This document shows positions 28,400 through 39,339 of a DNA stretch of 64,000 bases, one piece after another. The position numbers and the translations under genes are program-made. Each line of letters begins with the position of its first letter. The first letter of the stretch is position 1. Under the pieces are notes generated by a model. That model did no database searches and was not told where the DNA came from. It saw nothing but the letters and a program-made list of their open reading frames with translations. The stretch comes from Pomacea canaliculata (Eukaryota > Mollusca > Gastropoda > Architaenioglossa > Ampullariidae): the NCBI RefSeq assembly GCF_003073045.1, contig NC_037601.1, positions 4,681,872 through 4,745,871 on the forward strand. The letters are read 5' to 3'.

Positions 28400-28459
28400 A
28401 AAAAATGACCACTGGGGTATAAAAATGACCACTGGGGTAAAAATGACCACTAGGGTCAC
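28400..28459 (+). repeat. Three tandem copies of a 19-20 bp unit
   Basis: The unit AAAAATGACCACTGGGGTA is repeated three times, the last with one change (CTAGGGT). Each unit holds TGACC, and the last ends TAGGGTCA. The boundaries are clear by eye. Confidence 0.85.
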
Positions 28460-28799
28460 TGTGCTTCTCACCTCCCTCTTTCGGGCCCAACTATGCTTTC
28501 CCGCTATGAACTAAAAGTTGGGCCTTTCACCGCAGTTCAATGGAGTATGATTGCATTATGCAGTTGAGTACATAAATCATATTTCTGCATGCCACATTTG
28601 CTTTTTCATAATGTTTGTTACATGTGTCGAAACCCAAGTAGCCGAGTTATTAACTCCCTGGAGTCCCACCCACTGCTTTCATTGTAGAGGAGTTTGCCAG
28701 AGGACCTCTTTGTTCTGCCCACAGAAGTTTTCACTCGATTATCAGCCACACGATGGTGAGAAGACCTTTAACCTTGGAGAATCTTTTTCAGACTTGTAG

Positions 28800-29080
28800 T
28801 CTAATGTTGAATGTTTTTAACGATGATCCGTCATCAACGTCATTGTCATCAGCATCCTCGTCATCTCAGTCATCAATATGGAAGGCAACATACTTCCCAC
28901 CAGTGCCGTTATCGTCACTGCCACTTCATCATCAATATCATCATTGTTAATTTCTTTATTTTCATCATGGTCACTAGCACCGTCTGCATCGTTGTCTTCC
29001 ACATTGTTACTTTCATCAGCGTTAACTTTATCGTTGTCATAGTCATCGTAATCACCCGGTTTCATCGTCGTCATCATCTT
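28800..29080. repeat. Degenerate CATCAT/GTCATC repeat region
   Basis: About 280 bases are dominated by variants of TCATCA, TCGTCA and TCATTG on the plus strand. The minus-strand ORF across it (28817-29140) is therefore Asp/Asn/Met-rich. This is simple-sequence DNA and I do not call a gene. Confidence 0.8.
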
Positions 29081-29235
29081 ACCATGATCCCGGTAGCGCA
29101 GTGGTGAGGTTCTGGGATCATACTTCCTCTTGGAGCACACTCTCTAGATGTGACACCTGTCCACCGTTCTGGTCAGTTGAGATTTTTCTCAGGTTTCTCT
29201 CCGCCATCCTTTTCCCGAAATCACCTCTAGGAGGA
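29080..29235 (+). mobile_element. tRNA-derived SINE, copy A
   Basis: GGTAGCGCAGTGGTGAGG (from 29091) resembles a tRNA A box with flanks (TRGCNNAGYNGG). About 45 bases downstream comes CTCTCTAGATGTGACACCTG (ends near 29159), which recurs with one change at 33764-33783. The shared module supports one SINE family in this genome. The ends are not resolved. Confidence 0.5.
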
Positions 29236-29239
29236 AGCA

Positions 29240-31020
29240 CATCAGCTGGAATCAACCATCAACTCCGAATGCAAGCAACAGCCAGCTAAGTGTGTTTCAG
29301 GCACACACGCTACCCCCGATTCACCTTAACACCGAAGATTCGTCTCTTGGTAAAGTCCGAGCGTGTGACACTTACACCGGGGGTAGAGTTTACCCATTAA
29401 ATTTCAATCATGTTCCTGCTCCATCCTCAAACACCTCCCCCCAGTCACAACCCTCCACTCCCCCCCTCATCCGTCAGCATCCAGCCGCGGCCTGGGACGC
29501 GGACCATATGGACTGCAGATTGATTATTTAACATGCCTATTGAGAAGTCCTCGTCGGGGGCCCGTCTCGGACCCACTCCTCGTCGCGGACAAGGTAAAGA
29601 GGACGGACGCCAGCAATGGGTGGGAGGGATTAATTTCACTCTACGTGTCCCTCCCAGACCCCTCCATCTCTCTCTCCGCACTCGCAGATATGTCTCGGTT
29701 CTACTCCCACCCCTTTTCCTCCTGTGGGTCGAAGCTCGCGCTAGGGCCAGGAGGGAGCTGCTGTAGGGGTGCAACCATCCGGTGTGTTCTCAGATACGTC
29801 AATGGCCCGCGCCGCGATAACCTTACACGTGCGCATCACAACATCGACCTCCTCAAGGCCCGGCTGTCCGAGGAACGGAAATCTATATTTTCTATGATTG
29901 ATGTGAGAGCCGGGCTGGATGCTTTTTTGAGGTGGGGGATGCGGAAAAATAATGGGGATCCTGAAGGGGGTTTTGTTGGTATTTGACTGGTCAACACGCG
30001 CTGCACCTGTCCGGCTCGCACCCGACTCCATTCTCGCTGCTCTCTCTCCCACCCACCACCACCCAACCTTCCTTTTGCGATTCCCAGCGTCCATTGATCA
30101 GGCGCTACATCACGCCCATACATAACTGTCTATCGCCTGTAATGAGTTCAGGGTGTCTCTAAGCCTGGACACTCGCGCGCATACCCTGCACTCAGGTGTT
30201 TTCAGCAAAACGTTTTTCTCCCGCAGTCAGCCTCGTTCACATCTCGTTTTCACTGCTCGTACCTTATTTGTTTGTTTGTTTTTTTTTGTTTGTTTTGTCA
30301 TGCATGTGGTGCAAAGAAAACTGGAGTCACGTGGCATAAAGGACCAGTAACAAGTCTTGAAGTCAACCAGTCGGTAAGAGTGATGTCCTCGACATTCATC
30401 ATTGTAATATTTATTAAAGTCTGTAGAGAGGAGTATGTAAATGTGAGATGATGTATTGTCTTATATATATAACACACACATATATATATTACACACAGTC
30501 CTGACTCTTTATCTCGCCACCAACAATAATGCTTGGCGAGAGTGGAAGATGGCGGCTTAAAGGGGGAAATCAGTCCTGCGATAAAGTGTGACGAGAGACT
30601 ATAATTATTAATTATGTAAATATTATATACATACATAAGTTGCCAGCAAGACAGCACTAGGGCTCCTAGAGAACACATCGATTGTAATGTCAGTGTGGCA
30701 AGGTGCATGACCTCACCTGCAAGTTCAAACGTTACAGGTGGGATATCGTGGGACCGGCGGAAATCCGATGGACGAGCTTTGAGTATCGGATGAACGACCA
30801 GAAGCTTTTGTACATTGGGTAGGAAGCAAAGCACGAGCAGGGCGTAGGATTCCCAAAGAAGTGGTCGGAGTAGTCATCAGTTGCTCCACCATGTTCTGAG
30901 GTTAATCTCTCTTCGCATCGCTGCCAGACCTCACAATATCATCATCATCATCCAAGTATATGACCCATCTCCACGCATGACGCACGAAGTGGAGGAGATT
31001 TATTAACAACTAGAACGAGT
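29240..31020. other. Non-coding stretch with a GC-richer block
   Basis: The part from 29400 to 30130 is richer in GC and open in several frames on both strands, but no reading looks like a known domain. The rest has TA/CA runs (30460-30500) and nothing else I can name. Confidence 0.5.
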
Positions 31021-32320
31021 TGTAAGGGCGGCCCTGGCTGAGCAGGTTCTGTCGGCAGCTTTGGTCTTGATGAGTCGAACGACAGAGACCCGAGGCTGCT
31101 ACAGTTCCTCAAAGCAACAGTTAACCCTTGCCAACACTCTTCACTCTCACAAAAGGCATTCTCCAGATGGTTCGGTCTATAACCAGATCGACTTTATCTT
31201 GCTTCCGAGACGCCTTAAGTTTAGGTCGACACGAGGACATATCCAGGTGTGGACATAAATAACAACCACAGCCTCGACAAGTGTCAAGGTGAAGGGTCGC
31301 ACACCCAACCCTCGAATTAGCTTTGACTTGGACAGACTCCGAGACCAGGTCATTGCGAAAGTCTTTCAGGTCCAAACTAAAGGTAAATTCTTCGCCCTGA
31401 ACTTGAAAACTTGATCAATTGTGATGATTTAGGAAACCCTCTACGAGGTGCTCCTGTCCACAGCCGAAGAGATACTAGAGAGCCCGAGGACTAAGAAGCA
31501 GCCCTGAGTCACGAGGGAGGTTATCATAAACCGATATTATAAAATGGACGAAGGAAGCCTAGGAAACCTGGATTGAGGTGAGATGACACGAAACAGATAA
31601 AGGAAATGAAGCGACAACAGTAAAGCCTGCCACATACCCAAGACCCTTACAAACGATGGTCATCAGAAATCATCAGTCATCGAAGACAGCGCTGGTAACT
31701 CTGACCAGTGTGACTCCCCGCTGGGGGCATCCTTCAAGATGTTAACTACCAGGTTAAGAAAGAGAATCCTGCAGACCTACATGTCCGATGGGAAGAGGTC
31801 AAACAGGCTGAAAAGTGGTAAGTATTGAGGGGATGATAATATTTGCTGGGTTGCTTAAATGAGGAGAAGAGATAGGGTAGGTACTCAATGCCCTGTCTGA
31901 AAATTTGATGATACAAAAAATGGCCTCTAGAACGGATGCATTTACTAGTCCTACTCCTTCAGAAGAAGGAGAACCACGGGAACACACTCTGGGGTCCCCA
32001 GGAACCTCTGCTGTCCACCGTCAAACGGCGAAAACTGCCTTGGGTCGGCCATATCGCTCGGCACAAAACCGTAACAAAGGGTAGGTGGAAGGAGGATGTT
32101 GTCAAGGTAAACAAATGAAAACTAATTGATTGGTAAACATCAAAGAGTGGCCAGGCTGCCAGATGGGAGACTACTCAGAGGTGTTCAAGATCGACCTCGA
32201 TGGCGTACCTTGGCTGCTGCTTATCACGTCCCCCCGACGACTATCAAAGGACGGTCTGGCTTTCTCCGAATCTGGGTGGTACCTGTTTATTGGGGTGGTG
32301 GTGATGATGATGAATTAAAG
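31020..32320 (+). mobile_element. Relic of an APE-type LINE (non-LTR retrotransposon), RT core missing
   Basis: Broken frames on the plus strand follow the order of a LINE polyprotein. First comes the end of an apurinic-type endonuclease: a piece reading LLQF, then ANTLHSHK and NQIDFIL (31130-31200). Then a linker with RISFDLDRLRDQ and KFFALNL (31310-31400). Then the region before the reverse transcriptase, with HVRWEEVKQAEKW (31775-31815) and AGLLK-GEE (about 31840-31870). The frame then jumps straight to the C-terminal part with GPQEPLLSTVKRRKL and WVGHIARH (31998-32070), and later QDRPRWRTLAAA (32180-32215). The catalytic palm (the expected YADD) is absent. Stops and frameshifts are many. 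A GATGATGATG run at the 3' end resembles a LINE tail repeat. The family is close to proteins often annotated as craniofacial development protein 2-like (from memory). Confidence 0.8.
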
Positions 32321-32649
32321 TGTTCTGACTGATAAGTTAGAAGGTTAAAGCTTTTTTTATGTGCTTTGATTATTTTAATGCAAAAGAAGAGGTCAAACTC
32401 TCAAGTGTCTAATTATGGTCCCGGGTCTCCCGTTGGTTGCAGCCTTGGCGATGTAGACATCTCCATATACATCCCTGATGTCTGTCTTTGCTGCCATCTT
32501 TCTGTGCATGGTGGTGTTTGTAGATGTTTATCTCGAGAAAGAAAGTTGGTGGATGGAGAAATCTTATCTTCACTAAACTTTACCCAGTTATCAAAAAAAT
32601 TCGGCTCCCCACTAGACCTTTAATGTGATGTCAGTCTTGTATTTTGTTT

Positions 32650-32907
32650 AGTTACTTGTGAAGGTAAAGGTCGTCCCATGACCTTTTTCAGGTCATTAAG
32701 GAGTGAGGTGTTAAAGACCTCACTTTTCTCGGGGCCAGCTTTATGAGGGTGGTACCCATCTCACCTTCCTCAACTTTCTTTGGGGTCAGACACCCATTTC
32801 CACCAGCTGGGTCGACTGGGGGAGGTGAGCTGCGCTACGGGTATCGAACCGGTGCGCCTTTCAGTTCGGACTCTGTAAAGTGTAAACCACTCGACTATCC
32901 GCTCCAC
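32650..32907 (-). mobile_element. tRNA-derived SINE, minus strand
   Basis: Read on the minus strand, the head starts GTGGAGCGGATAGTCGAGTG (A-box like) and carries GGTTCGATACC, a perfect B-box match, some 50 bases on (plus strand near 32837-32847). It continues into a body with CAGCTGGTGGAAATGGG and CATAAAGCTGGCCCCGAG, then ends near 32650. The head-body order and the good B box make this the clearest SINE in the window. Confidence 0.65.
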
Positions 32908-32952
32908 AAGTGACACGTAACAGCAGGCTAACACCTGGTGTAATTCTTAGTA

Positions 32953-33120
32953 ACACAAACAAACAAACAAACAAACAAACAAACAAAACAAAACAACAAA
33001 CAAACCAACCAAACAAACAAACAAAGAAAGCAGCAGCAGCAGCCACAACAACAACAAACAAACAAACCAAACAGAAAACAAACAAACAAAAAACAGCAAC
33101 AACAAAAACTGCAAACAAAA
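32953..33120 (+). repeat. (ACAA)n tract and A/C-rich simple sequence
   Basis: Perfect ACAA units (about 32956-32985) pass into CAAAC-, CAG- and CAACA-rich sequence. The ORFs here on both strands (Thr/Asn/Lys or Val/Cys/Phe rich) are by-products of the repeat. Confidence 0.9.
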
Positions 33121-33689
33121 CTTAGGACCAAGATCTTTACATGGTCGAATACTTTCCCAGGATACATCTCGTTCCACACTAAATCAATGACACTTCGTGT
33201 TCCGCCTACAACAAAACAGCTCTCCTGGTTCAGAGGCTTGAAAAGATGAATTTATTTCGATTGTTTATTATGTTTACAATATCGTACAACTATACTGATT
33301 AGAATCCTACCCTTATTTCACTTGGGAACAAGATACATTGAGATTTTTTCTGAGCAGACGATTTAAAAACCTTGTGGTTTAGTGTTTCTCATGCTATCGA
33401 GGCTTGAGATTAGGTTGGCGAGACACGTGCTGAGGGAGGAGGGAGGGTTTAGGAGACAGTAGAGTCGACCGAGGGTTGCCAAAAGTCATGTTTCAGTCCT
33501 TCACAAGTACACAGTCGGGAGGCAGGACAAGCCATAGCAAGCCACACCACTTTACTTCGTGAGCAGTGATCAGTGTATCTGAGTACAGAGCAGTCTAGTG
33601 CAGGGCACGCAAAGAAACACAAGACACACGACTAACATTCAAAATGCAAATGAGTCAACAGCAATTAAAAAACCCAGCGACAAACACAA

Positions 33690-33815
33690 ACAAAAACTAG
33701 CGGCCACCACGAGATTGAGATTCGGGTTTTATGTGAGTTGGAATCACGACCCGACAACTGACTCTCTCTGGATGTGACACCTGCTTTATCCGGGTACTCC
33801 TGTTTACACACACAC
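33690..33815 (+). mobile_element. tRNA-derived SINE fragment, copy B
   Basis: GTTGGAATCACGACCC resembles a decayed B box. It is followed by CTCTCTGGATGTGACACCTG (33764-33783), the module shared with copy A at about 29140-29159. CTTTATCCGGGTACTCC (from 33784) comes next, a phrase also seen in shorter form at about 3418. The body is cut short by a CA run. Confidence 0.5.
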
Positions 33816-33819
33816 AAAG

Positions 33820-36376
33820 AAGCAAGTATGATTATAAACAATCTGTCAACAAGCAGGTAAACAATAAGTATACTAAAGAACCAGACAAACAAGATGAAAC
33901 ACTACAAATCACCACAAGATGTCGGTGAGACTCTCAGTTGAACTTCCGCACTCACACCCAACCTTTCTTTCTTTGTCCAATATGCTCGATGCGAGCTGCA
34001 GTGAAACTGCAGGTTTTCACACCTTCTGTTACAGGTGTTTAACATTCATTTCCCTCTAAACATATAAATATGCAAATACTTTCGATTTCTACTGTAATAA
34101 TGCAATACAGATGTGCATTTACAGTTATAATGATACCTACTCCCTGATAGGAAATCTGATATGGAGACTGCACTACACACAAGACAATGGCAGAACAACA
34201 GAGAAGAAGACAAAAATGAAGAGTTGGAGGTTGTGAGGGAGAGAGAGAAAGAGAGAGAGAGCTCTCATTACTTTGATGAGCAACATAACATAAAGGGTTT
34301 GTTGGCGAGTGGAGCCGCTGCTTCTCCTTTTTCTAGAACTCCACAAAATAGCAAACCATTAATCCAATTTTGTTTTATCTATGAAAAGATAAACTTAAAA
34401 AAAATGTCAACTGCATTTGCAAGTTAAGGGAGGTGGTTGTTGGAGGGGGATAACCCAAACAACAGCAGAACAGATGAGAATGTATGATGTTTGATATCCA
34501 TAGGACATGTGTCCCACTGCATCATGGAAGTCCTGTTTCTCTGGTTGCCAAGGCTCTGTGTAGAAGAGTCAATAACAACCAACCCCAGTGTGTTATTTAG
34601 CAAGAATTCCACGAAAAAGGCAATCTTTATTGAACATTTTACGAGAATAAATGTATACGCATAAATCATCAAGACAAAATGCCATCCGCATTCTAAAGAG
34701 AGAAGATCCAGACACTCTTTACAAAAAGCGAAATTTTGTCTGAGTTTATTTTTCTTTTCTTACAGGATGGGGTGGGGGATGCAGGGACTGGGTGAGGGCA
34801 AAAACATTTGAAAAATTCAGGCGGAGTAGAGTAAAATTCTAGGATTTATGTTGGCTCTTTCACGAAAAGTTTCCTGAATTTTGAGAATATATCTATAGAG
34901 CATCAGATCTGAAAGAAAAGCTTCTAAAGAGTTGACTTCACTCTGTTCATTCATGGGACACTCCTTTTGTTAGAATGCCTTGGTCCTTGTTTACTCCCAT
35001 TTAGTCACATACATATACACCTAGATTTTTTTTTTTAAATTGTAAAATCTAGCCCTTTGATCAAACTATATCCAGTACAATGTTTTATAGACTTTACTCA
35101 TCTTGTCACCTCTGTTTGGGCATCCAAGAGCTAACCTACTGTTTGTTTTGAATTTTGAAGGCTGTTTTTATACTGTTCCTAGTGTTTACTTCTCTTCATT
35201 CTACTATATACTTAGGTAGCTATTTAATTTTGTGCGAGTATAGTATCAGTTTACACGTGAGTGTTTACCTCCTTTAAGTTAAGGGTGCGAGCCTTCTGAA
35301 TAAAGTTTAAAATCTCTCAAACACATTTGTCATCTTGTTGGTTTTTCAACTTTTTTTTTTTACTGTACATACTGACCTAGGAATTACTGCATCTCACCAA
35401 GCACCACCTGTGCACAAAGAAACAGCTTGTTGTCCAACTTTTTACCACTGCACCCCTCTAACCTCAGCTCCACCCAGGCGGCAAAGTCACACACCGCTGC
35501 ACAGAACTTTATTTACCACCATCGAACACCTGTGTAGATTCATCGGTTCCGCAACATGCTGTCTTATTTAAACACATTTGCATATTGCAACATGTTGTCA
35601 GTGATAGGTCCATGCTTATATCTGTGACATACTGTCTGAGTGAAACACGTGTCCACGTCTGTGCCTGTGGGGGAAGCTGTTGCAGGTTTGTAAAATGTTG
35701 CTTCGATTAAACGCAATGAAAGGTTTGGTGTTTGAGTCAGACACACACTCAGCCCCCTTCTGTAGTCCTACTACACACACATTAGTAGTTTTCTATTAAC
35801 CTGTATCAAATAAACAGGTTTGCAGGTTTAGACACGGTGAACCATTTTTGAGGTCTGCGACATACCATCTCAGTAAACCATTGTTCCAGCCTGCAACTCG
35901 TCATGTCTGGGTCAGGCTAGCTCGGGTGGAAATCGCTCATGATCTCTAGTCACAACGTCCCATTAAACTTTGTAAAAATGCATCCTTGGTAATCCGATCT
36001 GCAGGTGTCTTACATAAAAGCAAATACCTGGAGCCCGCCTTGTGGAGCCACCTGTCGCGCACTGGCTGGCACTTTTGTGACGTCACTCGATCGATGGCAA
36101 CGCTTTGTCAGACGTTGGCGTCAGGAAACAACGGTCTTCCTCCCTCTCCCTCCTCCCTTTACACGGTATGTGGTACAGCACACCTCTGGCACCTTCTAGC
36201 CAGAATCTTGCCACCTTCTGGTTTCCAACCTAGCAGTTTCTTTGATGTTGATCAGTGGAAGTACAGTAGAGAGTTTTATTAATTACATTATCGGGATAAA
36301 TAAGTAAGTACTAGAGCATTTTCTGGTAAAAATGTACTATTCATATCAAATCTGTTGTCTCACTAAAGGTAAAATG

Positions 36377-36412
<36 letters not shown>

Positions 36413-37600
36413 AACAACAACAACAACAACAACATGATGAATAAAAATAATAGAATTTGTCAAGCACGCTTCTCAGTGTGGAGTCGAGCTCTGTTATTCC
36501 CGAAATACTACAAACAAACAAAGAGTGCAGGAGGACATATCAGCAGCAGAAAACAGTTGTTTTTAGACGAAAAACAGCTCAGGTTATCAGTCGCTCCTCA
36601 TTTCCTGACCTTTGACATGGATAACCCTGTAAGACCTGGTGAAGAAGCATACATATGACTTACCAGTGTTCTGTTATGTTTCGAGCTGTAAGCCTTTTTG
36701 AAAGTGTATTCTGTCCACGAGGACTAAACTGTTCTCGGTAACTAAACTAGTTAGTTAATTGTTAAGTCAGTTAATTGGCTTTAAGTGTTGGAAGATGTGT
36801 ACACTTTATCCGAGTCATAGGATCGTAGTCATAACTATAGCCCCCCTGTGCTACTGTAATCACCATTCTTACAGAAAGAAATAACATCAACAGCTGTTTC
36901 TCACAGTCAACAGATTATTGTAAGAAAGAGTTCAGTTGGAGTTAACTTAGTGGAGGCAGAGTAACACGTTCAAAACACCCGCCTCATCCCTCTTAAAAAA
37001 GGAAAACAAACTGCGCCTCGGTATAACTTTCTGTCAAGAATGAAACAATGGTCGGTCTGTTGCTAGTCACTTTTTTCTTTTGATTAGTCTTGATTTTCCC
37101 TCACTGCAGCTTTCAACACAAACATTTTTTTGTTTACTTTCCATTGTGGAAAGCAGCAATGTTCAGAATGATCGGAGGTAGACAAAGTCCTCACAACACC
37201 AACACTTTGCATCCCTCGCTCTAGTTCTTTGTCCATGTTGTCTCCCCTTTCCCTGCACGATGGACCTGTCTGATCAATAGCCACGCACTTGCACAGGGAG
37301 GAAAAAATTGGTAGGGCTTCTGCTCGTGCCGTCTGGTGAACATCTGTCACTGCAGCTGTACAAGCACCGACATGTCACTCTGGACTGCTTGCACACATAT
37401 TTTCAACGTTAACTTTTCAAAAGAGTTCAGCAACAGAAGACGAGCAGACGATGCGAGCTCTTATGTTGACGAAGGTACAAAAACTCAAGCTTTATGGTTT
37501 GCTTTCAGTTAATTGGCTTTAAGTCGTACGACGTAGAGGTTGACGACTTTTAGCGAAATAGACAGAAAAAAGTAACTTTGAGAAAAAATATAAAAATAAA
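33820..37600. other. Non-coding stretch with microsatellites
   Basis: It holds a (GA)n run at 34238-34261 and (AAC)n at 36377-36434. A perfect TGACGTCA lies near 36078. A 116-residue-scale ORF reading through the AAC array is only the repeat. No gene is supported. Confidence 0.55.
36377..36434 (+). repeat. (AAC)n microsatellite
   Basis: About 19 AAC units have a single AAT interruption. The plus-strand frame reads poly-Asn, which inflates the ORF at 36332-36658. Confidence 0.95.
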
Positions 37601-37839
37601 AAAGTAATTTTGTAACAAATTTATTGCAATGATGTTGTTGACATTAAGAATTTTTCTCGTGGTTCCGGATTGTAGTTGTTTGATGGCTCGCCGAGACTTG
37701 CCAGCTTTGAGATCTGCGAAATGAAAGTAGAGTTGGTCTCAGCAATCCAGGGGTATTCTCGAAGCGAATGGTTAATTAAAGGCAAACATATTTCTTTCCT
37801 AAGTTGATGTTGATGCAAATGATGGTGCTAACAAGGAAG

Positions 37840-39321
37840 AGACCAACAAGGAAGAGACAGTGTGACAATTGAACTGAAGATCAGAGGGAGAGTCTTAGAA
37901 AGCAAGTGTATATACCACGGGGGAATATTAAGCTAAGAACAGAAGAGAAAGAAATGGAAAAAAAGGGCAAGAGAGGAAACAGAATAAACTATACAGACCA
38001 AGATTCTGAAGTAAAATCAGAAAATAAACAAGATGCTCAAAATACAGATCAAAATGCTCTTGCTGAAGTGTCCATAGAAAAAAAAGATAAAATATGGAGA
38101 CAGATCCAGTAGGAGAGCTGAGCAAACATAAAAAGCAACGAGATAAAAAAAAAAAATACAACGAGAATGGTCACAGTCAAACCCAGTCATCATCATCAGC
38201 ACATGGCAGCAAGATGTCCGGTGAATGTTGTCAAACAGAGCAAGGAAGAGCTGTGCAGGCTGTGACAGACATGAAAGCAGATGAGCAGAGGTGAGCTCGG
38301 CCTCCTCAAAGCCCTCGTTACAGAATAAAAAGCCAGCAGAAACAGAAAACATTGAAACTGACACTAAACAAAATACTGTTGATTGAAAAAAAAAAACTGG
38401 TGGCAGCACAAAGATAATGTAGAAGGTCAGACTGAAACTGATCGTGGTGACTGCACACAAAATGTTAAAGACTCAAAAGCATAAGAAAGAGAAGTAATTA
38501 GCGATTCAAATATAGTTAAAAGTGAGGAGGTGGGAGACCAGACAGCCAGAAGTGATATTAAGGAAGATACTAAAGAAGAATAGGGGGATGAAAAAGATAA
38601 GCAAAAAAAGCAGCAGAAATCGCCAGCACATAGAGGAAATGAGATGGACGCGAAGAAAGAAAAGCATATTGAGAAGGATACTGATAAAAAGAAGCTGATG
38701 GTGCTAACGCAGGAGGAAGAGAAAGAATATGAGACGAAAGAAAATGAAGATAAGACCTGTGAAGACAAGGAAAACGAGGAGGAGAAGAAGGATGATGATG
38801 ATGATAAAAATAAAAGTCAAGCAGAAGATGCTGAAGGTGATAATGCAAAGAAGGTGGACCCAAATGATGTTCTGAGCCTGTTGGTGAAAACAAGACAATC
38901 CGCCAGGAGAAAGGAAGCAGAGATGAAAAAGAAAGTCGATGTGATAAAAATGGGCATGAACAGAAGCCCGCAGAGACTACCAAGCCTAACCTTGTTGGTG
39001 GATGTCCCTGGGATGAAGACTGTTGGAAGTGAAGAACTGCCCGAAGCCAAAACTTCATGTGCATCTGCCCCTGGACCTGAAAACAGCTGTATGTGGAGAG
39101 TTGCTCAAGTGTGGACTTACCCATCATGCCAGTGCCTGACTCATCCCTCTGTGTACTCGTGTGAATGCCAGTGTCTTGTCTTCTGCGACTTATTTGGTGA
39201 AGCTGCTTTGTCTGGTCAGATGACCTGTGCAGTTACTCAAGAAATGTCAGTGAAGCACTTAACTATAAAGGAGCGACATTTCCTCACTTGTGATGATGAC
39301 CAAAAGTGGAACATTATGTAG
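37840..39321 (+). pseudogene. Decayed intronless Lys/Glu-rich coding sequence
   Basis: One strand keeps strong Lys/Glu/Asp-rich coding character for about 1.4 kb with no introns, but it is cut by stops and frame changes. One frame has a TAA near 38482 and a TAG near 38581 and then stays open to 39321 (from ATG 38644, 225 residues). The earlier part is open only in pieces (37906-38112, 38094-38294). The 225-residue tail runs from a highly charged segment (KKDDDDDKNK) to a Cys-containing C-terminus (CQCLTHPSVYSCECQC). AATAAA follows the stop at once (39324) with a short A run 20 bases later, which suggests a retrocopy. I do not recognise the parent gene. A real spliced gene with a large exon is the alternative. 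Confidence 0.5.
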
Positions 39322-39339
39322 CAAATAAAGCTCTTGTTA

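Noticed and set aside
29540..30123. Overlapping ORFs of 95-148 codons on both strands
   Set aside because: This is GC-richer sequence with competing frames and no family resemblance.
32837..32907. tRNA gene on the minus strand
   Set aside because: The A and B boxes are present, but the acceptor and anticodon stems do not pair and a SINE body follows.
32861..33179. Cys/Phe/Val-rich minus-strand ORFs resembling membrane proteins
   Set aside because: They are the translation of an (ACAA)n simple repeat.
38570..39127. 185-codon minus-strand Ser/Pro/His-rich ORF
   Set aside because: It is the antisense shadow of the Lys/Glu-rich coding sequence on the plus strand.
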